Source: Banduia mediterranea (GTDB lineage Bacteria > Pseudomonadota > Gammaproteobacteria > Nevskiales > Nevskiaceae). Taken from it: a stretch of DNA of 64,000 nt. Positions 43,686-52,324 of the stretch are shown in pieces. The notes beneath the pieces were generated by a model, which searched no databases, was not told the DNA's origin, and saw only the letters and a list, made by a program, of their open reading frames with translations. Location of the stretch: contig NZ_JAVRIC010000011.1 of the NCBI RefSeq assembly GCF_031846245.1, positions 1-64,000 of the forward strand, given 5' to 3'. Within the stretch, counting starts at the first letter, position 1, and each line of letters opens with the position of its first letter. The position numbers and the translations under genes were made by a program.

Positions 43686-44135
43686 ATGCTGTCGCGAGCC
43701 GCATTCCTGGATGTGGTGCGTGATGCGCCGCTGGTGTCGATCGATCTGATCGTGCGTGATGCCGCGGGGCGGGTGTTGCTCGGCTTGCGCCGCAACGAGC
43801 CGGCGCGCGACTTCTGGTTTGTTCCTGGCGGGCGCGTGCTCAAGAATGAGCCGCTTGAGGCGGCCTTCGGCCGTCTGACCGCAAGCGAGCTTGGCCGGGC
43901 GAAGCAGCGCAGCGATGCGCGTTTTCTCGGCGTCTACGAGCACGTTTACGACAACAATGCCGGTGAACGCCCGGGCTTCGGAACACACTACGTCGTGCTC
44001 GGCTACGAACTGCGCCTGGAGGCCGGGCTGGAACTGCCGCCGGAACAGCACAGCGACTATCGCTGGTGTGGGGTCGCGGCGCTGCTGAGCGATGACCGCG
44101 TGCACGCGAACACCAAGGCGTATTTCGTGGACTGA
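43686..44135 (+). CDS. gmm: GDP-mannose mannosyl hydrolase (Nudix)
   Basis: A 149-aa protein close to E. coli Gmm/NudD. It has FLDVVRDAPLVSIDLIV at the start, FWFVPGGRVLKNEPLEAAF and RLTASELG (the Gmm variant of the Nudix box), GTHYVVLGYEL, EQHSDYRW and VHANTKAYF. Gmm hydrolyses GDP-mannose or GDP-glucose to GDP and the free sugar, by inversion at C1, and may tune sugar-nucleotide levels for surface polysaccharides. Start at ATG 43686 matches the E. coli N-terminus; upstream GTGs at 43650 and 43662 are alternatives. No other polysaccharide gene is adjacent. Confidence 0.9.
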   Translation: MLSRAAFLDVVRDAPLVSIDLIVRDAAGRVLLGLRRNEPARDFWFVPGGRVLKNEPLEAAFGRLTASELGRAKQRSDARFLGVYEHVYDNNAGERPGFGTHYVVLGYELRLEAGLELPPEQHSDYRWCGVAALLSDDRVHANTKAYFVD

Positions 44136-44182
44136 GGCCTGTTTTGGTATCCCCGAGGTCAGTGCAATCAATCGCGAAGGGA

Positions 44183-44298
44183 TGGTGCTGAGAGACAAGG
44201 CGCGAGGCGGAGGCATGGCCATCGCTATGGTGACGACGAGCAACGCCGTATCGCAGCGCCAGACCGAGCGAGAATTGATACTTGTCTCTGGGGCACCA
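44183..44298. repeat. 116-bp element with terminal inverted repeats
   Basis: The left end TGGTGCTGAGAGACAAG and the right end CTTGTCTCTGGGGCACCA are imperfect inverse copies, with AGAGACAAG and TGGTGC arms separated by two or three mismatched bases. They enclose about 80 bp of GC-rich sequence with no credible ORF. It lies between the convergent gmm and kinase genes. It could be a MITE-like remnant, a bidirectional attenuator or a structured RNA; no target-site duplication is obvious. Confidence 0.5.
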
Positions 44299-44330
44299 CT
44301 CTAGCCGCCGCCACGCAGGGCGGGATAGGT

Positions 44331-45671
44331 TCAGGCTTCCGGATTACCGCGCGGGTCGGGCCAGACGAAGCGCACGCGGGTACCGGGTCGGGCGTCACGG
44401 AACTTGACGATGCCGCCGTGCGCGGCGGCGATGCGCTGCACGATGTGCAGTCCGTATCCGTGGCGCCGCTCTTCGGACAGGTTCGGGCGTCGACCGAGTT
44501 GTTCCTGCGCGGTCGGCGGCAGCCCCTCGCCATGGTCGCGAACGCTCAGCTCGATGGTATTGCCGCGCCGCCGGCAGGACAGCTGGATCGGTGGCCGACC
44601 GTGGCGTACGGCGTTGTCGAGCAGATTGTGCAGTAAGCGTTGCAGCGCCTGCGGACGGCATTGCGCGTCGAGGTGCTGTGCCACTTCCACCTCGATCCGC
44701 ATCTGCGCGCGGTAGCGTTGCGCCGCCTCGCGGACCAGCACGGCGAGATCGGTGTGCGCGAACGGTTCTTCGCGCCCGTCCCGTACATATTCCATGAAAC
44801 GGTCGAGTATCGCGTTGATTTCGCCGATGTCCTGTTCGATCGCGAGATGCGTGTCCTCGTCGCCTTTCAGCAGATCGACCGATAGCTGCATGCGAGCCAG
44901 CGGCGTGCGCAGGTCGTGCGAAATGCTCGCCAGCATCAGTTTGCGTTCCTGCAGATCGTCGCGCAGCCTGCGGTCGGCGTCGCCCAGGGCTGCGGCCAGC
45001 TGGCGGACCTCGCGCGGCCCTTCCTCGCGGGCCGGAGGCAGGGGTTTGCCCTCCGCCAGCGTGCGGGTCGCGGCGGCGAGACGTTGCAGAGGACGGTTGA
45101 TCTGCCCGGCCAGCCACCACGACGCGACGATGATCGCGGCGGCCACCGCGGCAAACCAGATCAGAATCAGCAGGCGTACGTTGCCGGGATCGTAGGCCAG
45201 GGGCAGCGCCAGCCAGTCGCCGCCGATGTCGGGGGTGGGGCCGATCCAGAACACCACGCGTTGCTCGCCGTCGCGGCGGACCTCCACCGGCACCCCGAGC
45301 CGTTCCGAGGCCCGACGCGCGACGCTGCGCGCGGTGATCCGTATCGGTGACAGCGGCGTGCCCAGGCTCGGCGGCTCGCGGCTCAGTTCCAGCCCGGAAC
45401 CCTTGAGGATTTCGCGTGCCTGTTCGTCGGAATCGGCGGTCGCGTAGATGTACTGCGCCAGTCGGTACTGCGCCTGGACGAGATCGCCAACGCTGTCGAA
45501 CTGGACGCCGGCGATGAACACCCAGGCCAGCGTGATCGCGCTGCCGATCGTCACCACTACGGCCGAAGCGACCGCGAAGAAGGTCTGCTGATGTGCGCTG
45601 GGCGCGGTCAGGATGGACGATCCGGATCCCGAGCCTGGCCCCGCCATCCGTGGCGGTGCGGTTTCAGCCAT
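44331..45671 (-). CDS. EnvZ-like membrane sensor histidine kinase
   Basis: A 446-aa kinase. TM1 covers about 31-55, a periplasmic loop about 56-164, and TM2 about 165-188; a HAMP domain follows (about 189-240). The H-box SISHDLRTPLAR (His252) is of the EnvZ type. The HATPase has LLDNAVRHG, RDHGEGLPP and HGYGLHIV; the G2 box is a little degenerate (HGYGL rather than GxGLGL). The small periplasmic domain resembles those sensing envelope or osmotic state. It overlaps the OmpR-like regulator gene by eight bases, so the two act as a pair. Confidence 0.92.
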   Translation of the reverse strand: MAETAPPRMAGPGSGSGSSILTAPSAHQQTFFAVASAVVVTIGSAITLAWVFIAGVQFDSVGDLVQAQYRLAQYIYATADSDEQAREILKGSGLELSREPPSLGTPLSPIRITARSVARRASERLGVPVEVRRDGEQRVVFWIGPTPDIGGDWLALPLAYDPGNVRLLILIWFAAVAAAIIVASWWLAGQINRPLQRLAAATRTLAEGKPLPPAREEGPREVRQLAAALGDADRRLRDDLQERKLMLASISHDLRTPLARMQLSVDLLKGDEDTHLAIEQDIGEINAILDRFMEYVRDGREEPFAHTDLAVLVREAAQRYRAQMRIEVEVAQHLDAQCRPQALQRLLHNLLDNAVRHGRPPIQLSCRRRGNTIELSVRDHGEGLPPTAQEQLGRRPNLSEERRHGYGLHIVQRIAAAHGGIVKFRDARPGTRVRFVWPDPRGNPEA

Positions 45672-46386
45672 CCGCGACGAAGACGTAGCCGAAGCCCCAG
45701 ACGGTCTGGATGTAGCGCGGCTGGGAATTGTCGTCTGTCAGGAGTTTGCGCAGGCGCGACACGCGGACGTCGATCGCCCGGTCTTCGGGCAGGTATTCGC
45801 GCCCGGTGGCCAGCACGTAGAGACGGTCGCGCGACAGTGGTTGCCCGGCGTGACGGATCAGGGCGGACAGCAGCGCGAAGTCGCCGGTGGTCAGCGGGAT
45901 GCGGGTATCCGCGTCGCGCGTCAGGCTGCGCCGTTCGAAATCCAGGATGAACGGACCGAAGCGGTACTGGCCCAGTTGCGGTTCCGGCGCGCCCGGCGGG
46001 GTCGAGCGTGTACGCCGCAGTATCGCCTTGACGCGCGCCACCAGTTCGCGTGCGTTGCAGGGCTTGGGCAGGTAGTCGTCGGCGCCGACTTCGAGCCCGA
46101 GGATGCGGTCCACGTCGTCGCCCTTGGCCGTGAGCATCAGCACCGGCACGTCGTTGCCTTCGGCGCGCAGGCGCGAACACACACGCAGCCCGTCGTCGTC
46201 CGGCAGCATCAGGTCGAGCACGATCAGGTCCTGATGCTCGCGTTCCAACCAACGCTGCATCTGGCGCGCATCCGGCACGCCGCGCGCATCCATGCCGGCG
46301 TCGTTGAGATGCCGGACGATCAGGGCGCGCAGACGATCGTCGTCGTCGACGACCAGTACGCGGCGGTTTCTTAGATCGGTTTCCAT
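45664..46386 (-). CDS. OmpR/PhoB-family response regulator
   Basis: A 240-aa regulator. The receiver has VVDDDDRLR, acceptor Asp58 in VLDLMLPDDDG, MLTAKG and Lys in YLPKPCNARE. The winged-helix DNA-binding domain (about 140-235) has LTTGDFALLSALIRHAGQPLSRDRL and RAIDVRVSRLRKLL, ending with the family YIQTVWGFGYVF wing. It is closest in style to OmpR. It is translated ahead of, and overlaps, the EnvZ-like kinase. Its targets are not evident; no porin gene lies in the window. Confidence 0.93.
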   Translation of the reverse strand: METDLRNRRVLVVDDDDRLRALIVRHLNDAGMDARGVPDARQMQRWLEREHQDLIVLDLMLPDDDGLRVCSRLRAEGNDVPVLMLTAKGDDVDRILGLEVGADDYLPKPCNARELVARVKAILRRTRSTPPGAPEPQLGQYRFGPFILDFERRSLTRDADTRIPLTTGDFALLSALIRHAGQPLSRDRLYVLATGREYLPEDRAIDVRVSRLRKLLTDDNSQPRYIQTVWGFGYVFVADG

Positions 46387-46509
46387 TGCTGTCTGGCCGA
46401 TTCGGATCAGCCTGTTCTCCCCGGACCGGGTCTAGGCGCGTTCGTCATCAAGCCCAGGTTCAAGCGTACCCGCTTTTGCCAAGGGCATCGCGGACCGCAG
46501 ACGCCATGC

Positions 46510-47337
46510 TCATACCGCATCCAACGCGAAGAACGCGCGCGCGTTGTCACGGGTCAGGCCAGCGAGCTGTGATGCTGTCTGCTGGCGCGCCTCGGCCACG
46601 GCCGCCAGCACCGCGGGCAGGAACGCCGGTTCATTGCGCCGGCCCGCCTGCTTGCGGACCTCGCGCGGCAGATTGCGCGGCATCAGATAGGGCGCATCGG
46701 TCTCGATCATCAGGCGGTCGTCCGCAATGCGCGGCACCGATTCGAGCAAATGAGCGCCGCGGCGCTCATCGCTGATCCAGCCGGTGATGCCGATGTGGCA
46801 GTCCAGCGCGAGGTAGTCGTCCAGAGCTTCGACACTGTCGGTAAAGCAATGCACACAAGCGGCCTTCAGCTGCGGGCGAAATTCACGCAGGATCGCCAGG
46901 AAGTCGGCATGTGCGTCGCGCTGATGCAGAAATACCGGCATGGCACAGTCGACCGCCAGCCGAAGCTGTTCCGAGAACGCCTGGCGCTGCGCCGGGCGCG
47001 GTGCGAGATCACGAAAATAGTCGAGCCCGCATTCGCCGAGGGCGACACAGCCCGGGTCCTGCGCCAGCGTCTGAAAATGGCTGCGCAGATCGGAATTCCA
47101 GTGCTCGGCGTGGTGGGGGTGCAGGCCGGCCGTGGCGTACAGGCGGCCCGGATGCCGGCGCGCGAGTTCGACCGCGTGCGTGGCACTGTCGCGGTCGCTG
47201 CCGGTGACGATGATGGCCTCCAGGCCCGCAGCCCAGGCGCGTTCCAGCACGGCGTCGAGATCGGCCTTGAAGCTTTCGTGCGAAAGATTGGCGCCGATGT
47301 CGATCAGCCCCACCGGTGCATCGTGCTCAGTAGGCAT
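46510..47337 (-). CDS. tatD: TatD-family metal-dependent deoxyribonuclease
   Basis: A 275-aa TIM-barrel hydrolase. The metal-binding motifs appear in order: LIDIGANLSHESF (in place of the common DxHxH, as in TatD itself), ATAGLHPHHAE, ALGECGLDYFRD, VFLHQRDAH, VHCFTDS and METDAPYLMPRN. TatD is a 3'-5' exonuclease with DNA-repair and quality roles. The ATG at 47337 follows GAGGG and lies within the last codons of the HTTM gene, an 11-bp overlap, indicating translational coupling. Confidence 0.92.
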   Translation of the reverse strand: MPTEHDAPVGLIDIGANLSHESFKADLDAVLERAWAAGLEAIIVTGSDRDSATHAVELARRHPGRLYATAGLHPHHAEHWNSDLRSHFQTLAQDPGCVALGECGLDYFRDLAPRPAQRQAFSEQLRLAVDCAMPVFLHQRDAHADFLAILREFRPQLKAACVHCFTDSVEALDDYLALDCHIGITGWISDERRGAHLLESVPRIADDRLMIETDAPYLMPRNLPREVRKQAGRRNEPAFLPAVLAAVAEARQQTASQLAGLTRDNARAFFALDAV

Positions 47338-49147
47338 CGACACCCTCGGTTCGCGTCGCCGGCGCCAGGCAGTCGTGGCGCCACAGTACGCGTTGTTCGA
47401 TCCGGGCCGTTTCGCCGGGCGGCGGAGTACGCTCCAGCATGTAGATCAGGCGCAGCGACAGCAGGCGCTGCTGCGGCCGGGCTTTGAGGTTCCAGTCGCG
47501 GCACAGGTAGCGCGCGTAGTGCCCGCGCTGGTCGGCGTATTCGCGCTGCCACAACCGTGTGCGATAGGTGCGCCAGCGGATCGGCGTGGCATGGGTCATC
47601 GCGATGTGGGCGGGCTTGTCGAAGCTCGGCGTCTGTCCCGGATGCAGCACGTCGACTTCGGAACCATCCACCAGGCGGCCGGGAACCACCATCCAGCCGT
47701 CGTCCCGGTACGGGCGCGGCGCGAACATGTTCCAGTTCTGATCGATGCGCAGCCAGTTGAACACCGGCTCGACCGGCCCGCCGACGAAGCGTGGCAGGGC
47801 CTGCACCGAGCTCAGGTTCCAGGCCAGGATTCCGAACAGGAAAATCGCGGCGATGATCTGCGAGGCGTGGCCGGGTACGAAGCGTACCGGGCGCTCGTGC
47901 AGCAGCCAGGCACTCGCTCGACCGACTGCTGCACGATGATTCGCAACGAAGTCATAGAGTCGGTTGCCGGGCGTCTGTAGCCAGGTCGCCGAGAGCAGAT
48001 GCCCGAATGGGGCCAGCCACGGCGAGGCTTTCAGCAGCGCGGTAAAGGCACTGAACTTGAGGTGCGCGGTGTCGCTGTAGTCGATGACAACCCACGACCC
48101 ATGTGCCTGCATCAGCGCGTCGGCGCGCGGGCTGTCCTGCGCCGGACGGATTTCGGCGCGCGGCAGCATCAGCAGTGCGCACAGCGCGCGACAGCTCTGG
48201 CGGCAGAACGCGCAGTCGTGATCGTAGTGGACACGCAGGCCGCGTCCGAGTTGCTGGCGAGTTCCCAGCCAGTCCCACAGCCCTCCGCCGATCAGCACCG
48301 TCAGCGAGCACAGACTCACGAACGGGAACAGACCCAGCGTCAGGCAGGCGAGGAAGCCGAGGTGCATCAGCGCCAGCAACAGCAGCGCGACGCCGCGTGT
48401 GATGCGGTTGAACCATGGACACAACACCAGCAGCGGTGCAGCCCATTCGAGGCCGTAGACACCGTAGCTCAGCGTGCGCATGAGCCCTGGGAAATCGCGC
48501 AGCCATTCGCCGATAGGCGTGACGTAGCGGTCGAGCTTGAGCGCGTAATAGACCGCATTGCCGTCCGGCCACCAGTCCGCGTCCGACTTGAGCCAGGCGG
48601 TGAAGAAGTACACCGACAGCACCTGCAGCAGCAGGCCGGCGCTGGCCCAGCTGCGATAGTGATTCGTTTCAGGCGGGGCGGCGTGCGTCAGCGCGGCATC
48701 CAGCGAGGCGCGCGCGCCGAGCGGCAGCAGCATGCCCCAGAACAGCAGGCAGCTCAGCAGATTGTCGGCGCCGATCAGGATCAGCGGGTTGCGGCTTTGC
48801 AGCGATACCAGCAGTACGAAGCTGATCACGGCGGCCAGGCGTGTGCGCCAACCGACTACCAGCGCCAGTGCCGCGGCCATCTGCGCGACGAACAAGGCGG
48901 CCTCGAAATACACCGAGCCGCTGGACAGGTGTAGCGAGAAACGCCAGGCGCCGGCGCTGGTCACGGCGACTTCGCGCGGGAACACGCCGAAATCGCTGTA
49001 GAACGCGCCGAGGTCGGCAAAGCGCTGCCACAGGTCCACGAACAGCAGCAGACCCAGCGCGATGCGGAACAGCGCCAGCGTCCTCAGATCGATTGCGAAC
49101 AGATCGAGCAGGCGGTCCGGCAGGCGGATGGGCGAACGAACGGTCAT
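47327..49147 (-). CDS. HTTM (gamma-carboxylase-like) membrane protein fused to a DCC thiol-oxidoreductase domain
   Basis: A 606-aa protein. The first about 300 residues contain several membrane spans in the HTTM pattern found at the N-terminus of vitamin-K-dependent carboxylases (LALFRIALGLLLFVDLW; NPLILIGADNLLSCLLFWG; YFFTAWLKSDADWW). A DCC/DUF393 domain follows (VHYDHDCAFCRQSCRAL, with the CxxC pair about 100 residues after the last HTTM span). Another span near 440 (IIAAIFLFGILAWNL) and a soluble tail end the chain. It could couple thiol-disulfide chemistry with membrane modification of a substrate; function unproven. GGGGAAAC precedes the ATG at 49147. It overlaps tatD. Confidence 0.85.
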   Translation of the reverse strand: MTVRSPIRLPDRLLDLFAIDLRTLALFRIALGLLLFVDLWQRFADLGAFYSDFGVFPREVAVTSAGAWRFSLHLSSGSVYFEAALFVAQMAAALALVVGWRTRLAAVISFVLLVSLQSRNPLILIGADNLLSCLLFWGMLLPLGARASLDAALTHAAPPETNHYRSWASAGLLLQVLSVYFFTAWLKSDADWWPDGNAVYYALKLDRYVTPIGEWLRDFPGLMRTLSYGVYGLEWAAPLLVLCPWFNRITRGVALLLLALMHLGFLACLTLGLFPFVSLCSLTVLIGGGLWDWLGTRQQLGRGLRVHYDHDCAFCRQSCRALCALLMLPRAEIRPAQDSPRADALMQAHGSWVVIDYSDTAHLKFSAFTALLKASPWLAPFGHLLSATWLQTPGNRLYDFVANHRAAVGRASAWLLHERPVRFVPGHASQIIAAIFLFGILAWNLSSVQALPRFVGGPVEPVFNWLRIDQNWNMFAPRPYRDDGWMVVPGRLVDGSEVDVLHPGQTPSFDKPAHIAMTHATPIRWRTYRTRLWQREYADQRGHYARYLCRDWNLKARPQQRLLSLRLIYMLERTPPPGETARIEQRVLWRHDCLAPATRTEGVDAY

Positions 49148-49175
49148 GTTTCCCCGAGTATGGTCAGCCCCCACG

Positions 49176-49200
49176 AAAAAGGGGAGCGCGAACGCTCCCC
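49176..49200 (-). terminator. Intrinsic terminator with UUCG tetraloop
   Basis: Read on the minus strand, GGGGAGCG-TTCG-CGCTCCCC is followed by TTTTT. It is 21 bp downstream of the Gly/Asp-rich protein gene and just upstream of the HTTM gene, so it separates these transcripts. Confidence 0.95.
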
Positions 49201-49221
49201 CGTGTCACTGCAAGTGTGTCA

Positions 49222-49887
49222 TCAACCGCCGAGGTCGCCCATCTGGCCGCTGCCGCCGTCCAGCCAGCGCTGGTATTCCGGATCGACGCGTTCACCGAGG
49301 CCGCGCACGTAGCCGCCGTCGCGGTATCCGCTACCGAGCAGTCCTCCGAGCAGCCCGCCGCCGTCACCGTCGTCTCCGTCATCGCCACCGCCGAGCAAGC
49401 CCCCGCCGTCACCGCCGAGCAGCCCACCGCCGGTGTCCTCGGCGGGTTCGGGCTCGTCGTCGTCATCGCCTTCGCTGATTTCATAGATCAGGTATCCAAA
49501 GCCGGCCGCCGCCACCGCAATCAACGCCCAGTCCGTCCATTGATATTCGGTGTCGTCGCCGTTGGCCCGGTTGCCGGGAATCGCCGCGCGGCGAACCATG
49601 GGAACGCCGTTGAAGCTGATCTGCTCCAGCCCCTGCGCCGTGAAGTCGGCCATTGCAAACGGCGTGCCGCCGAACGTGTCGGTCTGCCAGCGGTGGCTTC
49701 GTGCCTGATCGAAGCGAAAGCCGTAGTGCAGAGGGACGTCCCGGTTCGTGGTGGTGGTGCCACCGAATTCCATGCCGACATAGGCGCTGGCGCGCGATTC
49801 CGAGGAACGGTCCCAGGTGTCCGCCTGTGCCAAGCCGACCGTCGCCAGAGCGCCGACGGTGACTGCTGCTAGAGCGATCGAACGCAT
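49222..49887 (-). CDS. Exported Gly/Asp-rich hypothetical protein
   Basis: A 221-aa protein with a signal peptide (ALAAVTVGALATVGLAQA). The middle (about 25-120) looks like a short beta-barrel or envelope protein segment (SAYVGMEFGG, HYGFRFDQAR). A hydrophobic stretch at about 120-137 (WALIAVAAAGFGYLIYEI) is followed by a low-complexity acidic tail with repeated GGGLLGG and DDGDDGD blocks, then a GYRDGGYV end. The tail could bind Ca2+ or be disordered. No family recognised. GGGGGAGC precedes the ATG at 49887, and a strong terminator follows. Confidence 0.65.
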   Translation of the reverse strand: MRSIALAAVTVGALATVGLAQADTWDRSSESRASAYVGMEFGGTTTTNRDVPLHYGFRFDQARSHRWQTDTFGGTPFAMADFTAQGLEQISFNGVPMVRRAAIPGNRANGDDTEYQWTDWALIAVAAAGFGYLIYEISEGDDDDEPEPAEDTGGGLLGGDGGGLLGGGDDGDDGDGGGLLGGLLGSGYRDGGYVRGLGERVDPEYQRWLDGGSGQMGDLGG

Positions 49888-50104
49888 CCGTGCTCCCCCA
49901 TCCAGTTTATTTGGGTGTGTCGTTACGCCATACACCGGTTCGAGTGCGGCGGTGCTGCACTGACTATATGGAGCTGCATGCGGGCTGACAAGCGCTGCAC
50001 TATGCTCGCACCGGCGAATGTCGAAGGCGGGCTGGTCGATCATGTGCATGCAAGGGAATGCTCGGGGAAGGCTGCGCGCAGCCTTTGGGGCGGTCGGGGC
50101 GCTG

Positions 50105-50662
50105 ATGAGGCTGGGGCTGACGCTTGCGGCACTGCTGCCGGCGCCGATTCTGGCGCAGGACGCGCGCGCTTATGTCAGCGATGAGCTGGCCGTGACCTTG
50201 CGTGCGGCGAAGGGGACCGATGCCACGGTGCTCGGGCTGGTGCACAGTGGTGAGGCGGTGACCGTGCTGGCGCAGGATACCGACAGCGGCTATGCCCGCG
50301 TGTCCACCGCGGACGGACGACGCGGTTGGTTGCTGTCGCGTTATCTCAGCGAGCAGCCGAGCGCGCGCCAGCAGATGGAATCGGTGCTGGCCGATCTTGA
50401 AACGGCGCGAGCCCGCATCCTTGAACTGGAGGCGCTGTCGGGGGTCGATGTCGAGGCGCTGCTGGAAGACAATGAGCGCCTGCGGCGCGAGCTTGAGAAA
50501 AGCGCCGCGGATGAGCAGTTGCGACAGCGCAAGTCCGAACTGGCGCGAGCGCAGCGCGATGCGCTGGTTGCCGGCGCCTTGGTGTTTGTCGTGGGTCTGG
50601 CCTTGGGCGCATGGGCGACGCGGCGACTGGCCAAGCCGCCCGCCGGCTGGCGAGAATTGTGA
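50105..50662 (+). CDS. SH3-domain membrane protein (TIGR04211/YgiM-like)
   Basis: A 185-aa protein. A signal peptide (LGLTLAALLPAPILAQ) leads to a bacterial SH3 domain at about 22-85 (YVSDELAVTLRAAKGTDATVL; ARVSTADGRRGWLLSRYL). A coiled coil covers about 88-150 and one C-terminal membrane span about 153-172 (LVAGALVFVVGLALGAWAT) with a short basic tail. This is the YgiM/TIGR04211 layout, exposing SH3 in the periplasm. The role is uncertain, probably envelope or peptidoglycan related. Start 50105 is chosen at the signal peptide. Confidence 0.85.
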   Translation: MRLGLTLAALLPAPILAQDARAYVSDELAVTLRAAKGTDATVLGLVHSGEAVTVLAQDTDSGYARVSTADGRRGWLLSRYLSEQPSARQQMESVLADLETARARILELEALSGVDVEALLEDNERLRRELEKSAADEQLRQRKSELARAQRDALVAGALVFVVGLALGAWATRRLAKPPAGWREL

Positions 50663-50720
50663 TCCGTTTCGCCGCTGGCCGGCGAACCTACCACCATGCA
50701 GTGCTGAAACGACCCATTTC

Positions 50721-51383
50721 ATGAACTCGAATTCCTTACCCTCTGTCGGCGAATCCAGGAACCTGAGCCTGCGCGCCGGAGGCGGAGCCGTTGAGGCAAT
50801 CCTGTCGGCTCCCCGCAAGTCGCGCCAGCGCCCGGGCTTCGCCGTGGTCTGTCATCCGCACCCGCTGATGGGCGGTGCGATGTCGAACAAGGTGTCGTAC
50901 ATGCTGGCGTCCTCTGCGCAGCAGGCCGGGCTGTACGCGCTGCGTTTCAATTTCCGCGGCGTCGGCACCAGCGAGGGTGAACACGACAAGGGGTTTGGCG
51001 AGACCGATGACGCGATCGAGCTGTTCGAGTGGATGCAGGCGCAGATGCCCGATGCGCAGACGGTGATGGCCGGTTTCTCGTTCGGTGGCTATGTCGCGCT
51101 CGGCGCGGCCGCCCGGGTGAAGCCGGATGCGCTGGTGACGGTGGCGCCGCCGTTTCGCTATTTCGAGGATCGCGAGACGCCGCAGCCGGATTGTCCGTGG
51201 CTGCTGATCCACGGCACGGATGACGAGGTGGTGCCGTATGCGGAAACCGCAAGCAAGATCGAGACGCTGTCGCCCAGGCCGCGCCTGGTGACAGCGCAAG
51301 GCTGCGGGCACTTCTTCCATGGCCGGCTCGATGTGGTGCGCGATGCCGTCGTGCCGTTTCTGGATGAATTGCTGCAGGCCTAG
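50721..51383 (+). CDS. Alpha/beta hydrolase (COG2945-like)
   Basis: A 220-aa soluble hydrolase. VVCHPHPLMGGAMSNKV marks the COG2945/dienelactone-hydrolase-like subgroup. RFNFRGVGTSEG, the nucleophile elbow GFSFGGYVAL, Asp in HGTDDEVV and His in GCGHFFHG complete the triad. It is probably a carboxylesterase; substrate unknown. An interspersed-repeat copy begins 16 bp after its stop. Confidence 0.82.
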   Translation: MNSNSLPSVGESRNLSLRAGGGAVEAILSAPRKSRQRPGFAVVCHPHPLMGGAMSNKVSYMLASSAQQAGLYALRFNFRGVGTSEGEHDKGFGETDDAIELFEWMQAQMPDAQTVMAGFSFGGYVALGAAARVKPDALVTVAPPFRYFEDRETPQPDCPWLLIHGTDDEVVPYAETASKIETLSPRPRLVTAQGCGHFFHGRLDVVRDAVVPFLDELLQA

Positions 51384-51398
51384 CAGCCTGCCGGACTC

Positions 51399-51492
51399 AG
51401 TATGAATCTGCTGCGGCATGGCCGTTGCCCTCACCCAGCGCTCGCATTCGCGCGGGTCGGTCGGCATCACGCCGCGAGTGATTCACGCTAAC
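51399..51492 (+). repeat. Interspersed multi-hairpin repeat, copy D (shortened)
   Basis: The shortest copy. It has ATGAATCTGCTGCGGCATGG, CACCCAGCGCTCGCATTCGC and GGTCGGTCGGCATCACG, ending GTGATTCACG. The left GGCCATGCCGC segment and the CCCGCAAGCGGG hairpin are missing, so it looks partly deleted. It lies between the COG2945-like hydrolase and the outer-membrane protein gene. Confidence 0.75.
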
Positions 51493-51581
51493 AACTTCTG
51501 AGCTGCAAGGCGCTGCTCGAAGCCAGGCGTTCACATTCGGTTTGGTATGCTCGCCCGCAATAACCAAGGAGGGGAATCCCC

Positions 51582-52304
51582 ATGCACAGATTGCGCGTTC
51601 TGCCCCCATTTGCAGTGCTGCTGAGCCTTGCATTCTCGGCACAGGCGCTGGCCGGCGATTTCGATATCGAGACGCCGGACCAGGATGCTTTCGGTGATGT
51701 CGCCAAGGACATCACTGCGGCCCTGAACTACAAGGCACTGGGTCCGGCCGAGCCGTCCGGTCTGAGCGGATTTTCGATCGGCATGTTCGGCAGCTACGTG
51801 CCGGTCGAGAACGAGGACGCGTGGGAGACCCTGACCGGTGATGAGCCTGGCGAGATCGGAATGGCCGGCATCAGTGTCAGCAAGGGCTTGCCGTTCGGGG
51901 TCGATGTGGGAGCGTTCTACAGCGCCGTGCCGGGCACCGACGGCAGCCTGTTCGGCGCGGAACTGCGCTATGCGGTGTGGAAAGGCGGGATCGCATCGCC
52001 GGCGGTGGCGGTGCGCGCCAGTTACAGCAAGCTGTCGGGTGTCGACGATATCGACTACGACTCCACGGGCCTCGACGTTTCGATTTCCAAGGGCTTCACC
52101 CTGCTGACGCCCTACGCCGGAGCCGGTATGGTGTTCGGCACCGTTGACGCCGCCGACGAATTCGGGCTCGACAAGGAAGATGTCGACGTGGGTCGCTTCT
52201 TCGCGGGCGTCCGCATGACGCTCGGGTTCATGGCGCTGACACCGGAGTACGAGCACGTGGGCGACAACGATGTCTTCAGCCTGCGTGTTTCACTTGGACT
52301 TTGA
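51582..52304 (+). CDS. Outer-membrane beta-barrel-like hypothetical protein
   Basis: A 240-aa protein with a signal peptide (FAVLLSLAFSAQALAG). The mature part consists of alternating polar/hydrophobic strands (SGFSIGMFGSYVPV; GLPFGVDVGAFYSAV; YAVWKGGIASPAVAVRASY; GLDVSISKGFTLLTPYAGAG; VRMTLGFMALTPEYEHV). It ends LRVSLGL, consistent with a small barrel of about ten strands, although the last residue is Leu rather than Phe. AAGGAGG eight bases before ATG is a strong ribosome-binding site. Function unknown. The TerB-like gene follows after 20 bp. Confidence 0.7.
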   Translation: MHRLRVLPPFAVLLSLAFSAQALAGDFDIETPDQDAFGDVAKDITAALNYKALGPAEPSGLSGFSIGMFGSYVPVENEDAWETLTGDEPGEIGMAGISVSKGLPFGVDVGAFYSAVPGTDGSLFGAELRYAVWKGGIASPAVAVRASYSKLSGVDDIDYDSTGLDVSISKGFTLLTPYAGAGMVFGTVDAADEFGLDKEDVDVGRFFAGVRMTLGFMALTPEYEHVGDNDVFSLRVSLGL

Positions 52305-52324
52305 TCGAACACAAGGACTGACCA

